Shown: piece by piece, positions 17,501 through 25,193 of the stretch
How the letters are laid out: each line of letters opens with the position of its first letter
Position numbering within the stretch: position 1 is the stretch's first letter
From: Bacteriovoracaceae bacterium
Lineage (GTDB): Bacteria > Bdellovibrionota > UBA2394
Direction: 5' to 3'
Assembly (NCBI GenBank): GCA_028287765.1
Contig: JAQBPA010000206.1
Location: 1 to 35,606, forward strand
Length of the DNA: 35,606 nucleotides
Made by a program: the position numbers and the translations under genes
The notes under the pieces: model-generated
The model's input: only the letters and a program-made list of their open reading frames with translations
Told to the model about the DNA's origin: nothing
Databases searched by the model: none

Positions 17501-18059
17501 TCAATATTTTCCTGCATACTCGGCCGGAAATGAAATTCGAGTAGCCGGAGATCAAGAAGTGCGCTGGAAATTTAAGCGTCAAACCAGCGCCGACAAACTC
17601 TGCCTAGCAGATTATTTAAATCCGGAAGGCCAACCCGAAGATTCGATTTGTATGTTTGTAACAACTGCCCAAGGCCCAGTCCGAGAAATATCCGAAAAGT
17701 GGAAACAAGAAGGCCAATATCTAAAATCGCACGCCGTGATGGCTCTCGCACTCGAAACAGCAGAAGCCTCCGCAGAATATTTACACGCCCTCATTCGCTC
17801 TCAATGGGGATTTCCAGATTCTCCAGACATGACGATGATGGATCGCTTCCAAGCCAAATATCACGGAAAAAGATATTCCTTCGGCTACCCAGCATGCCCT
17901 GAATTAGAGTTCCAAAAAGAACTCTTCGAAACACTAAAGCCGGCGGACATCGGAGTAGAACTAACAGAAGGCTTCATGATGTCCCCCGAAAGCAGCGTCT
18001 CAGCAATCGTATTCTCCCACCCAACCGCCATATATTTCGGCGTAGGCTCATCGTCCTAA
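14571..18059 (+). CDS. metH: Cobalamin-dependent methionine synthase
   Basis: 1162 residues with all four modules of MetH. The homocysteine domain (about 1-330) carries zinc cysteines C236, C299 and C300 (GGCCGTT). The methyltetrahydrofolate domain (about 350-620) starts near VLVGERTNVIGS. The cap and B12-binding domains (about 640-880) include DVHDIGKN with H734 as the cobalt ligand. The C-terminal S-adenosylmethionine activation domain (about 930-1162) includes the Tyr-Pro-Ala-Cys-Pro site. A good Shine-Dalgarno (GGAGG) lies close before the ATG. Only 85-120 bp separate it from the divergent pepP, and I saw no cobalamin or SAM riboswitch. Cytoplasmic; makes methionine from homocysteine. Confidence 0.98.
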   Translation: MGLTNRADRIVELKKQLKERVLVLDGAMGTAIQNKNLTAKDFGGDIYEGCNEYLVITRPDVIESIHDAYLNAGADIVETNTFGGTPMVLQEFSLGSEAYQINKVATELARKSAAKFSTPQKPRFVAGSIGPTTKALSVTGGISFEDLIDQFEFQASALYDGGADYFLIETCQDTRNIKASLLAIDRVHQKKYPEPPLPIAVSGTIEPMGTMLAGQTVEALAISLQNRDLLYIGLNCATGPEFMTDHIRSLSALSAFPVACVPNAGLPDEDGLYLETPEMMARVLENFGQKNWLNVIGGCCGTTASHIEKFSQLAERLKPRVPPQLHKSFLSGVDFLEVSEDIRPVLVGERTNVIGSRLFKQLITDEKWEEASEVARRQIKNAAQIIDVCLANPDRDEFSDMKNFLEILVKKVTAPLMIDSTDSKVIELALTYSQGKAIINSINLEDGEERFESVCPLAKKYGAALIVGTIDDDPQQGMGVTRARKLEIGERSYKLLTEKYGIPAEDIYWDALVFPCGTGDPQYAGSGVETIEGVRLLKEKFPLTKTVLGISNVSFGLPAAGREVLNSVFLYHCTKSGLDLAIVNSEKLERFAEIPEDEVKLCDDLLWNRGADPIAAFNAHFGVKKTKTREPKENLSLEERLARYIVEGSKDGLVEDLTEALKNSKPLEIINGPLMAGMDEVGRLFNANKLIVAEVLQSAEAMKAAVNHLQQFMEKTSGSMRGKVILATVKGDVHDIGKNLVEIILSNNGFEVINLGIKVLSQTLIEEAKKHQPRIIGLSGLLVKSAQQMVETASDFSAVGLDIPVLVGGAALTRNFVDRKISQAYTTGLVEYAKDAMDGLDLAKQLVDSGKIIQLKEKIALRRKALGPSVQKQSTPQIEIFERSPSVPFQTNPPPPPDWKRHTVKLPIEKVWSYVNPLMLLGRHLGIKGQFIRALDDQAKRKEFEKNPDFQKSLQILDILEEVKDESKKWMSAQGVYQYFPAYSAGNEIRVAGDQEVRWKFKRQTSADKLCLADYLNPEGQPEDSICMFVTTAQGPVREISEKWKQEGQYLKSHAVMALALETAEASAEYLHALIRSQWGFPDSPDMTMMDRFQAKYHGKRYSFGYPACPELEFQKELFETLKPADIGVELTEGFMMSPESSVSAIVFSHPTAIYFGVGSSS

Positions 18060-18101
18060 GAAATTTTTTTAAAAAAAAAGAATTCTGTATTGGTTCAAGT
18101 T

Positions 18102-18331
18102 TTTTTATTTTGTCTATTCGCTAGTTGAATATGAGACCCGAGGGAATTGTGTGGGGAGCTTTGAAAGAGATCCAGAGCGAGCGCTGGCCGTCGGACGAAG
18201 CTCGAAATGCCAACGAGCGGTTGAAGGCCCTAAATTCTCTCAATGGAATATAAACGACTCGGGCCGTATCTCTTTCAAAGCTCCCCACACAATGTCCCGT
18301 CAATTCAACTACCGAATAGACAAAATAAAAA
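18102..18331. repeat. 230-bp imperfect palindrome with a structured centre (MITE-like or structured RNA)
   Basis: The 324-bp gap 18060-18383 holds no convincing gene. An outer arm of 29 bp (18102-18130) pairs with 18303-18331 at 28 of 29 positions. An inner arm of 26 bp (18146-18171) pairs perfectly with 18268-18293. Between them are unequal bulges of 15 and 9 nt. The 96-nt centre contains further stems (GGCC 18186 / 18226; GCTCG 18200 / CGAGC 18214). No target-site duplication is obvious, and the right end abuts a terminator. It could be a miniature inverted-repeat element or a long structured RNA. Short frames across it are mirror artefacts of the arms. Confidence 0.85.
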
Positions 18332-18356
18332 GGGCCCCATACGGAGCCCTTTTTTG
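18326..18356. terminator. bidirectional intrinsic terminator
   Basis: Nine-position stem with one mismatch (18330-18338 with 18343-18351, loop ATAC), T-run on the plus strand (18350-18355) and A-run before it, so it can end both the metH/palindrome side and the minus-strand beta-barrel gene. The stem is rich in G and C. Confidence 0.75.
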
Positions 18357-18383
18357 ATCAAACTTTTTTAGGAAAAAAGTTTC

Positions 18384-19232
18384 TTAGAAAGTATAACCAG
18401 CGTTCAAACCAAAAGCGACATTGGTCACTTTTCTGGTCGTAGAATCCAGAGGAATCGTTGCAAAAGCAGAAGCAACGGCTTTTTCGTAGTTTCCAGAAAG
18501 CGAAGGCGTAAGAGCGTGCGCAAATTTCTTGCCAGTTCCAGTGCTCGAAGAAGCTGTGTCTAAATAGATGGTGTTATATTCCAAATTTCCATGAAGATTT
18601 GGAATGATATGCCAGCTACCAGCCGTTTGCCAAGCGAGGTTGAAGTGATTGGCATCTGTATGACGTGCAGGTGCACTCTTCGGGAAGTAAGCATAAACTA
18701 AGCCAATATTGGTCTTGGCCGAAAATGCATCGTGTTGAGCATAGACACCGACGGTAGGTGTGAATGCTGTAGCTTTGCTGGTGTATTTGTAAAGGTCGGT
18801 GGTCGGATTGGCTCGGGCCACTGATTCACCTTCAATTTTTCTTGAAGTGGGAAGGAAAACATCTGTGGATAAAGAATATCCGTATGATGTTGCAGCACTT
18901 GAAGAAGAAAGAGCATCACTCCAAATTCCACCAATGGCGAAATTTCCGAGAGCGTTTCGGCTTGTTCCCGTGAGCGAAGCATTTTTTGAAGACATATAGA
19001 AAGGAAGATTGAGTCTCAATGCACTTTTTTCTGCAGGACTGTAAGCACCTTTCAATTCAAGAGTAGCAATATTTCCCGTATCGTTTCTCGCTGCTGCCAC
19101 GTCTTTTTTTGTCATGGTGTCACCGAATCCGAGTGTCACATTATTTTTAGGTTGTAGATTTTCGCCAACGTAATAGGGGGCCGCGGAAACCGAGGTCACT
19201 CCTAAGAGAGCGATTGCAATTGCGTATTTCAT
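18384..19232 (-). CDS. outer-membrane beta-barrel protein, unknown function
   Basis: 282 residues with a cleavable signal peptide (cut probably after VSAA, near residue 18). The mature part is rich in Ser, Thr, Tyr and alternating hydrophobic residues and ends in GLNAGYTF; a terminal Phe after aromatic/hydrophobic alternation is the recognition signal for the Bam machine. The number of strands is about 10-12 by eye. No family could be named; it may be a porin- or transporter-like barrel. A strong AAGGAG lies eight bases before the ATG. Unlike many genes here it has a long leader of about 110 nt with repeats (see the next region). It ends at the bidirectional terminator. Confidence 0.8.
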   Translation of the reverse strand: MKYAIAIALLGVTSVSAAPYYVGENLQPKNNVTLGFGDTMTKKDVAAARNDTGNIATLELKGAYSPAEKSALRLNLPFYMSSKNASLTGTSRNALGNFAIGGIWSDALSSSSAATSYGYSLSTDVFLPTSRKIEGESVARANPTTDLYKYTSKATAFTPTVGVYAQHDAFSAKTNIGLVYAYFPKSAPARHTDANHFNLAWQTAGSWHIIPNLHGNLEYNTIYLDTASSSTGTGKKFAHALTPSLSGNYEKAVASAFATIPLDSTTRKVTNVAFGLNAGYTF

Positions 19233-19450
19233 TTTTTTTCTCCTTAAAGATTTAACGTTCCATTTTTAACGTTCTAAGCCGCATTTCACACAGGCCTTTA
19301 GATGTGAAATCCGAAAAAGCCTGAGAAAAACACGGGTTAGATTACTACTGAAATCCTTCATTTAAGCTCGGAAGCTGTCAATTGTTGATAGCGTGTTTTC
19401 GTTATAATGATGAAAAGCTTCTAAATATGAGCTATTTACGCCGCTAAGTG
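19233..19450 (-). promoter_or_regulatory. upstream region of the beta-barrel gene: promoter, direct repeat and hairpin
   Basis: Minus strand, reading toward the gene: TTGACA (19381-19376), 17-bp spacer, weak -10 AAGGAT (19358-19353), then a leader of about 110 nt. The leader holds an 8-bp inverted repeat, ATTTCACA (19283-19290) / TGTGAAAT (19303-19310), and two copies of GAACGTTAAA 15 bp apart (19251-19275), each centred on the palindrome AACGTT. These could be operator half-sites or RNA-level control. A perfect TATAAT on the plus strand (19403-19408) lacks a matching -35 and a gene. Confidence 0.45.
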
Positions 19451-20680
19451 TCAAATGTCGCAGTTTGACTTAAGACCATAGTAGTAAGAGCCGAGCTCAT
19501 CGATCCAATACTCACCCTTAAACGGCCAGAACTGCACAAGCTCATCAAAATCAACGGAGGCGAGGTCGATCGTCTTTACAGGAATACTGTGTTCGGGAGC
19601 CTGGCCTAAAAGAAGATTCGCACCGGACTGAAGAATTTCAATTTGAATAATGTCGGCTTGAGCCAAAACATCTCGCAAAGTTTTGTCGTCACGCGCCAAA
19701 ACTTCAGTGGCGCGTTGGATGAGTTTTTGTTTCACAAAATTTAAAGTCCAGTTGGAGAGTTGTGCGTCTGAGCCTCGAAGTCTCGAAACTTCGTCCTTAA
19801 GCTGCAAATAAACTCTCAGCGTCGATCGAAAGTCCCGATCCGAAACCATCGATCCGAGAAGTTTCGGATTAATGGATTTCAGCATTCGCTGATCAAGAAG
19901 CCACGAGGCAACGCCTCGAGTGGTGAGTTGTTGAATTTGAGTGCGAAGAGGTTCGTAATCGCGTTTCAATTTTTCGACGGCTAAAGAAGCTCTCTCAAAA
20001 TAACAGAGCTGAAAAAACGAAGCCGCTCTCACAATAAAAGCTTCTGGAAAAAAAGCATCGTCAAAATAGGGAGATAAAAAAGAGAGAGTGGATCCGAGAG
20101 CGCCGTTCATATCGCCTTGCATATAGAACGACCAAGATTTTTCAAAAACAGATTCAAAAAAGAGCGGATCCAGCTGACGTACTTGGGTGTAGTGATAAAG
20201 TGCCTGTTTAAAATCTCCTACTTCATGAAATACTCGCGCTGCGCCCATAAAGGCGAGAGACGTTAAGTTTTTAGAAATACTCGTTCGCTTATCGATAAGT
20301 TGTCTAAAATATTCAAGAGACTGTGGATAATGGGCGCGAGCGGCTTCCAATGTTCCCATCAAATAAGTTTTTTGATCTTCGAATCTTTTGAGTGAGCGAA
20401 TACTGTTCTCCGCGTTTGCCAAGTCTCCGCGATGAATCTGTCGTCCCGCTTCTCGAAGCAAATAAAGTTCTCGAACGACGTTTGTGCGCGCCGGCTCAAT
20501 ATCCAAAAAGAAATCCATTTCGTTCTCGAGATAAGCATTTAAAAGAGGTCCTTCATTTCCGTCTCTTGCATCGTAAATGAGTGCGGTCACCGGAGCGCGG
20601 TCTCGGATCGAATCGCCGCCTCTTGCAAAAACAGTCCCTGCAAAAACGACGCTCAAAAAACTAACAGTAAAGATTCGCAA
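19451..20680 (-). CDS. periplasmic TPR protein, gliding-machinery (AglT/GltE)-like
   Basis: 409 residues with a signal peptide (MRIFTVSFLSVVFAGTVFA). TPR-like helical repeats run from about 75 to 230 (GDLANAENSIRSL, GDFKQALYHYTQV, GDMNGALGSTLSF). The C-terminal FKGEYWIDELGSYYYG followed by a final Cys is a pattern I associate with TPR proteins near myxobacterial gliding (Glt/Agl) genes. The gene follows a beta-barrel gene by 17 bp, which fits a periplasmic partner of an outer-membrane protein. The start is TTG at 20680 behind GGGGGAG. Family naming is by recollection of the motif, so treat it as a lead. Confidence 0.72.
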   Translation of the reverse strand: MRIFTVSFLSVVFAGTVFARGGDSIRDRAPVTALIYDARDGNEGPLLNAYLENEMDFFLDIEPARTNVVRELYLLREAGRQIHRGDLANAENSIRSLKRFEDQKTYLMGTLEAARAHYPQSLEYFRQLIDKRTSISKNLTSLAFMGAARVFHEVGDFKQALYHYTQVRQLDPLFFESVFEKSWSFYMQGDMNGALGSTLSFLSPYFDDAFFPEAFIVRAASFFQLCYFERASLAVEKLKRDYEPLRTQIQQLTTRGVASWLLDQRMLKSINPKLLGSMVSDRDFRSTLRVYLQLKDEVSRLRGSDAQLSNWTLNFVKQKLIQRATEVLARDDKTLRDVLAQADIIQIEILQSGANLLLGQAPEHSIPVKTIDLASVDFDELVQFWPFKGEYWIDELGSYYYGLKSNCDI

Positions 20681-20697
20681 TGACTCCCCCGTCTTTC

Positions 20698-21351
20698 TTA
20701 GTATTTTTGTCGAAACGGAAGAAGAACAGAAATGCCTGCTGTGAGAGCAAAATTATTCCAAATTTCGCTCTTCGTATTTCCGGCAAGTTGCTGCTTCCAC
20801 ATATAATTTCGAAATTCGATCTTTGTAGATAAAAAGTCGTTAATAAAGAATCGCTCACCGATTCCCACGTTCCCTGCAAATGAGGAGGCATTATTGACTC
20901 CGCTGTAAGAAACGACACCCGCTCCGCCCACTAAATAAATATCAAAATTGACCACGGCCCAGGTAAATAAACTGAGCTTTCCGTAGAGCGGAGAGAAGTT
21001 AAGGGAGGCCTGATAAAGATAGACTTTACTTCCACCGTTTTTGAGTTGAAAGCCGATAGCTCCGGTTGCCGCTTCAAATCCTAAGTTTTCAAAGGCATGG
21101 TAGGTGTATTGTCCGACAACAAGTGCAAAACCGTCATGATTTAAAATCCCACCGGTAGCAAAAGTCAATTCGTGCCGGCCTTTTTTAGTATGAAGCTTTT
21201 TATGAATGCTATGAATGTCGTCTCTGTCGTAAACTTTGAGTTGATCCTGAAGTAAATCTTCGCCCCGTGCAGAGACGGAAAGAAAACTTGCGATCAGTAA
21301 AGTGAAACCAAAGATACGTTTAAAAAAAATTGCGGATATACTCTCAGCCAT
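20698..21351 (-). CDS. outer-membrane beta-barrel protein (TIGR04565-like)
   Basis: 217 residues from ATG 21351, chosen because a signal peptide begins there (SAIFFKRIFGFTLLIASFLSVSA); an upstream frame to 21411 would bury it. After a charged segment (DRDDIHSIHKKLHTKKGRHEL) the rest alternates like beta strands. This N-terminal pattern followed by a small barrel fits the outer-membrane beta-barrel family common in Myxococcota and relatives, often beside TPR proteins. It is the first gene of the pair with the TPR protein. Divergent from the mutase gene with only 18 bp between start codons, so both promoters overlap the opposing coding or leader sequence. Confidence 0.75.
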   Translation of the reverse strand: MAESISAIFFKRIFGFTLLIASFLSVSARGEDLLQDQLKVYDRDDIHSIHKKLHTKKGRHELTFATGGILNHDGFALVVGQYTYHAFENLGFEAATGAIGFQLKNGGSKVYLYQASLNFSPLYGKLSLFTWAVVNFDIYLVGGAGVVSYSGVNNASSFAGNVGIGERFFINDFLSTKIEFRNYMWKQQLAGNTKSEIWNNFALTAGISVLLPFRQKY

Positions 21352-21369
21352 ACAGAATCTAAGTCTAAT

Positions 21370-22968
21370 ATGAAGAAGCGAGCTGACCAAGACAATGTTG
21401 TAGATAATCAAAAAATTGCGTCCGCTCGAACGACGACTTCGGGAATTGAACTGAAACCCGTCTATGGTTCTTCGCCACTTCCCGGAGAATTTCCTTACAC
21501 CCGAGGACCGTATCGATCAATGTATCGCCAAAAATTTTGGACGATGCGCCAATATTCTGGATTTGGAAGTGCCAAAGAAACAAACGCGCGATTTCATTAT
21601 CTTCTTAAAAATGGACAGACCGGACTGAGCTCAGCCTTCGATTTGCCGACTCAAATGGGTTACGACTCGGATCATGAAATGGCCGAAGGAGAAGTCGGAC
21701 GAGTAGGGGTCGCGATTTCTCATATCGAGGATATGAAATTGCTTCTCGCAAAACTTCCTCTCGATCAAATTTCAACGTCCATGACGATTAATTCTACGGC
21801 TGCCATTTTGCTATGTTTATATATCGCGGTCGCCAAGGATCGAAAAATAAATCCAAAGAGTCTTCGCGGTACGATTCAAAATGATATTCTTAAAGAGTAT
21901 ATTGCTCGCGGAACCTATATCTATCCTGCCGACTTTTCGTTGAAACTCGTTGCGGATGTTTTTAGGTTTTCAAATACCGAAGTACCGCGTTGGAATCCCA
22001 TCAGTATTAGTGGCTATCATATACGAGAGGCTGGATCGACCGCCGCTCAAGAAATTGCTTTCACGCTGAGTAATGCTTTCGCGTATGTCGAGACTGCGCT
22101 CAAATCAGGGCTTCGGTTAGAGAACTTTGTGCCGCGGCTTAGTTTCTTTTTTAACGTGCACAACAATTTCTTTGAAGAGATCGCAAAATTTAGAGTCGCT
22201 CGAAAAATTTATGCTGAAGAAATGGTGAAGAGATTTCATGCGCCAAAGGAATCTGTTGCTCTTAAATTTCATGCGCAGACAGCCGGAAGTACGCTCACCG
22301 CTCAGCAACCCATCAATAATTCGATTCGTGTTGCCTATCAGGCGCTCGCAGCAGCCCTTGGCGGCGCGCAGAGTCTTCACACGAATAGTTACGATGAAGC
22401 TCTCGCACTTCCGACCGAAGAGAGCGCTCTTCTGGCTCTTCGAACGCAACAAATTTTGGCAGAAGAAACGGGAATTGCCTCGGTCGCGGATCCGATCTCG
22501 GGGTCTTCTTTTTTAGAGGACTTGGGCCAATCTTTGGAAGAGAAAACGAGAGCGATCATGAATCGTGTGGCTGAAATGGGCGGCATGCTCTCAGCAATTG
22601 AGACAGGCTATGTGCAAAGAGAAATTCAATCAGCCGCTTTTGAAGCTCAAAAAAAGATCGACTCCGGCGAGCAAAAGGTCGTGGGGGTGAACTGTTTTAG
22701 TTCAGACGAGAAAACGACTCTCAAACTTCATCAGATGAATCCCAAAGTGGTGAAAGATCAGCTCAGTCGCCTGAAAAAATTTAAAGCCAATAGAAAATCA
22801 AAAGCCATCGAAGGATCACTTAAAAAAATTGAAGGCGAAGTAAAAAAGCTTCGGTCAGGGAGTTCAGCTGAAGTTTGCGAAAGCATTTTGAGTGCTGTAG
22901 AAAATCGTTGTACGCTCGGGGAAATTTCGGACGTGATGAGAAATATTGCGGGGACGTATCATTTATGA
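21370..22968 (+). CDS. Methylmalonyl-CoA mutase, large (catalytic) subunit
   Basis: 532 residues, the TIM-barrel acyl-CoA-binding subunit only; the cobalamin-binding domain is absent, as in two-subunit mutases. Specificity residues can be read: RQYSGF keeps the Tyr (Y89 in Propionibacterium) and PRLSFFF keeps the Arg (R207), whereas isobutyryl-CoA mutase has Phe and Gln. Methylmalonyl-CoA is therefore the likely substrate, isomerised with succinyl-CoA. KFHAQTAG has the active His (H244-type), and SAFDLPTQMGYDSDH and SLHTNSYDEAL are conserved. No small subunit, epimerase or MeaB is nearby. It overlaps dacB by four bases (ATGA). The promoter may be TTGCGG, 17 bp, CAGAAT. Confidence 0.92.
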   Translation: MKKRADQDNVVDNQKIASARTTTSGIELKPVYGSSPLPGEFPYTRGPYRSMYRQKFWTMRQYSGFGSAKETNARFHYLLKNGQTGLSSAFDLPTQMGYDSDHEMAEGEVGRVGVAISHIEDMKLLLAKLPLDQISTSMTINSTAAILLCLYIAVAKDRKINPKSLRGTIQNDILKEYIARGTYIYPADFSLKLVADVFRFSNTEVPRWNPISISGYHIREAGSTAAQEIAFTLSNAFAYVETALKSGLRLENFVPRLSFFFNVHNNFFEEIAKFRVARKIYAEEMVKRFHAPKESVALKFHAQTAGSTLTAQQPINNSIRVAYQALAAALGGAQSLHTNSYDEALALPTEESALLALRTQQILAEETGIASVADPISGSSFLEDLGQSLEEKTRAIMNRVAEMGGMLSAIETGYVQREIQSAAFEAQKKIDSGEQKVVGVNCFSSDEKTTLKLHQMNPKVVKDQLSRLKKFKANRKSKAIEGSLKKIEGEVKKLRSGSSAEVCESILSAVENRCTLGEISDVMRNIAGTYHL

Positions 22969-24359
22969 AAATAGTTTGTCGTATTTTAATTTTATTTTTA
23001 TTTTCTTTCGAGGCTAAAGGGGTGGAAACGTTTTTAGCCGGAGAAAAAATTAAAAAAATTCTTTTGCCGCTCAATTCTCAAGCGGGTTTTTCTCTGCGGG
23101 ACCTAAGTGGAAAGGAAATTTTTGAATGGCACGGCTTGAACTCGTATCCTCCTGCGTCCGTTTCAAAAATGGTGTCGTCCGCCTGCGCCATGAGAACTCT
23201 TACGCCGCAATTTCAATTTGAAACTATTTTTGGGCATACCGGTGTTATTCAAAATGGAGTTCTGACCGGCGACTTAGTGCTCGTAGGATCGGGAGATCCG
23301 AGTTTTGTGGTCGAAGATTTAAAAGAAGCGCTCGAGAGACTGTTCGTTGTTCATGGAATCCATAGTATTGTCGGAAACATTGTTTTTGATGCCAGTTTTC
23401 TGGGCACCAAAACTCTTCCTCTCTCCGACGAATTTGATGGAGATCATGGACGTGCTTTTACAGCCGATCTCACGGCAATGCCTTTTGATTTTAACTCGTT
23501 TGCACTTTGGGTCGTTCCTCAAAACGGAGAAGTGAGAATTCAGATTCTTCCCAAAGATTCGCTCAACCTTAAAATAGTCAATCAAGTGAAAATCACTCGT
23601 TCAGGCGGAACTGAAGTGGTCGCCGATTATCGACCTGACGACGGAAAAGTTGTTGTTTCGGGAAAGATGGTCGAAGGGTCGGAAGCAAAACAAATCCGTC
23701 GCTCGCTTCCGGATCCTTACGCTTCACTTTCGCAAACGATGCTTCGTATTTGGCGGGAGCTCGGGGGAGAGTGGAAGAGCCCGCTCTTTCGCGTTGAAAC
23801 GAAACCATTTTCGTTTCAACGCATCGATTCCGTTTTGTCGCGCGCGATAAGTCAGCAATTTCTTGCGATCAATAAGCTTTCGACTAATTTTGGCGCTGAG
23901 ATGATTCTTCTGGCTGCTGGCGCTCAAGAATTCGGTCGCCCAACCAATTTTGAAAAATCGAGATTAGTTCTTCAAAATTGTTTGAAAACTTTCGATATTT
24001 CTCCCGTTCAAATCACGCTCGAAAATGCTTCGGGTTTGTCACACACCTCCACCATGCAACCGTCGGGCTTAACGCTTTTTCTCGCAAAACTTTCGAAGGT
24101 CGATTTTTGGGCCGAATATTTATCCACACTCTCAACGATCGGCCGAGATGGAACCTATCGAGCGAGGCTGCAGGAGATCGCCGGACGAGCTCGCGTAAAA
24201 AGTGGAAGCCTAAAAGGCGTGAACACTTTGGCGGGATATGTTTTTCCGTTAAACAAAGAAGCCAAAGCTTTTTCGTTGTTTTTTAAATGTCCCAATTGCG
24301 ACCTGCCAAAACTTCACAAGATGGAAGACGATATTTTGAAAATTCTGGCGGAGTCCTGA
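22965..24359 (+). CDS. dacB: D-alanyl-D-alanine carboxypeptidase/endopeptidase (PBP4 class)
   Basis: 464 residues from ATG 22965, which overlaps the mutase stop and opens a signal peptide (KIVCRILILFLFSFEAKG). Periplasmic penicillin-binding protein of the S13 family that trims or splits peptidoglycan cross-links. Nucleophile S65 is in SVSK (65-68), SxN is STN in KLSTNFGAE, and the third motif is KSG in VKSGSLKG. Length agrees with E. coli PBP4 (477). The upstream in-frame extension to 22875 lies inside the mutase gene and is not used. The gene overlaps the phosphodiesterase by one base (TGATG). Confidence 0.94.
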   Translation: MKIVCRILILFLFSFEAKGVETFLAGEKIKKILLPLNSQAGFSLRDLSGKEIFEWHGLNSYPPASVSKMVSSACAMRTLTPQFQFETIFGHTGVIQNGVLTGDLVLVGSGDPSFVVEDLKEALERLFVVHGIHSIVGNIVFDASFLGTKTLPLSDEFDGDHGRAFTADLTAMPFDFNSFALWVVPQNGEVRIQILPKDSLNLKIVNQVKITRSGGTEVVADYRPDDGKVVVSGKMVEGSEAKQIRRSLPDPYASLSQTMLRIWRELGGEWKSPLFRVETKPFSFQRIDSVLSRAISQQFLAINKLSTNFGAEMILLAAGAQEFGRPTNFEKSRLVLQNCLKTFDISPVQITLENASGLSHTSTMQPSGLTLFLAKLSKVDFWAEYLSTLSTIGRDGTYRARLQEIAGRARVKSGSLKGVNTLAGYVFPLNKEAKAFSLFFKCPNCDLPKLHKMEDDILKILAES

Positions 24360-25078
24360 TGCTCAATATTGCGCATCGTGGTTTTTCTTCTGAGTTTCCA
24401 GAAAATACGATGCTCGCTTTTGAAGAAGCCATGAAAGCCGGCGCCGACGGGTTTGAATGTGATTTGAGAATCACGAGTGACGGCAAAGTCGTTGTTTTTC
24501 ATGACGACGATTTTAAAAGACTTTGCGGAGTTTCGGGAACTGTCGAGACGACGACGTGGAAAGACCTTCAGAAATTACGAGTGAAAGGCAAAGAAAAAAT
24601 TCCGAGTCTTCATGATTTACTCACAAACTTTCATAACACTCGAATTAATTTGGAACTCAAAAAATCGGATCGGCCGGATGCGCTTGTGGAATTGGTTCTC
24701 CGAGAAATGACCAAAATTCGCCCCAAAGGTGAAATTCTTTTTACGTCGTTTTCTGTCGAGATCGTGGAGATCCTTGGAATTATGGATTCCAAACGTAAGC
24801 TTGGAAGACACGGCTTTCTTGTCGAGACCAAGAATATCGAAAATCTTCCCAAAACTCTGAAGACTTTAAAGCCCGATACGTGGAACGTTCCGCGCCAAAT
24901 TTTTAATCGACCTTGGGCGAAACGCTGGAAAAAGGTGAAGACCCCGCCCATTTGGATATGGACCTTGGACGAGGCCCACGAATGGCGCCAGGCCCTAAAT
25001 TTAGAACTCAATGTCGAAGGAATCATCACGAATAAACCGCGAGCTCTAAGGAATTTTTTGGACTTAGAGCGCGATTGA
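24359..25078 (+). CDS. Glycerophosphodiester phosphodiesterase
   Basis: 239 residues. Hydrolyses deacylated phospholipid head-group diesters to glycerol-3-phosphate and an alcohol. The family motifs are present: AHRGFS (8-10), ENTMLAF, then FECDLRITSDGKVVVFHDDD, with the His and acidic metal ligands, and late TIM-barrel segments such as PPIWIWTLDEAHEW. There is no signal peptide, so it is cytoplasmic, like UgpQ (247 residues). The ATG at 24359 has GGAG six bases upstream and shares one base with the dacB stop. A REP-like repeat follows ten bases after the stop. Confidence 0.93.
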   Translation: MLNIAHRGFSSEFPENTMLAFEEAMKAGADGFECDLRITSDGKVVVFHDDDFKRLCGVSGTVETTTWKDLQKLRVKGKEKIPSLHDLLTNFHNTRINLELKKSDRPDALVELVLREMTKIRPKGEILFTSFSVEIVEILGIMDSKRKLGRHGFLVETKNIENLPKTLKTLKPDTWNVPRQIFNRPWAKRWKKVKTPPIWIWTLDEAHEWRQALNLELNVEGIITNKPRALRNFLDLERD

Positions 25079-25087
25079 CGTCCATCT

Positions 25088-25124
25088 GGTGCCAGGCACC
25101 ACACCTGGCACCGTGCCTGGCACC
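25088..25124. repeat. REP-like repeat, copy 2
   Basis: Exact reverse complement of the 37-bp unit at 7867-7903. The flanks differ from copy 1 but are again self-complementary (ATCT on the left, AGGT on the right), so the hairpin stem extends beyond the shared core in both places. It lies between the phosphodiesterase and the regulator gene and may also stabilise or end the upstream mRNA. Confidence 0.85.
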
Positions 25125-25193
25125 AGGTTTCTCTTAAGCCCGTCTCGTGATGAAAATCTATGAAAAATCTGGGTAAAAAGGTAATTTTAAGAC

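Noticed and set aside
18121-18357. Short frames on both strands inside the palindrome, containing SFERD and SFKAPHT
   Set aside because: They are produced by the symmetric arms, lack Shine-Dalgarnos and resemble no protein I know.
19283-19310. Possible CRP-type site
   Set aside because: The half-sites are in the opposite order (TCACA before TGTGA) and are separated by about 12 bp, so they fit a hairpin better than the CRP consensus.
19403-19408. Perfect TATAAT on the plus strand
   Set aside because: There is no acceptable -35 at 16-18 bp and it would transcribe antisense to the TPR gene.
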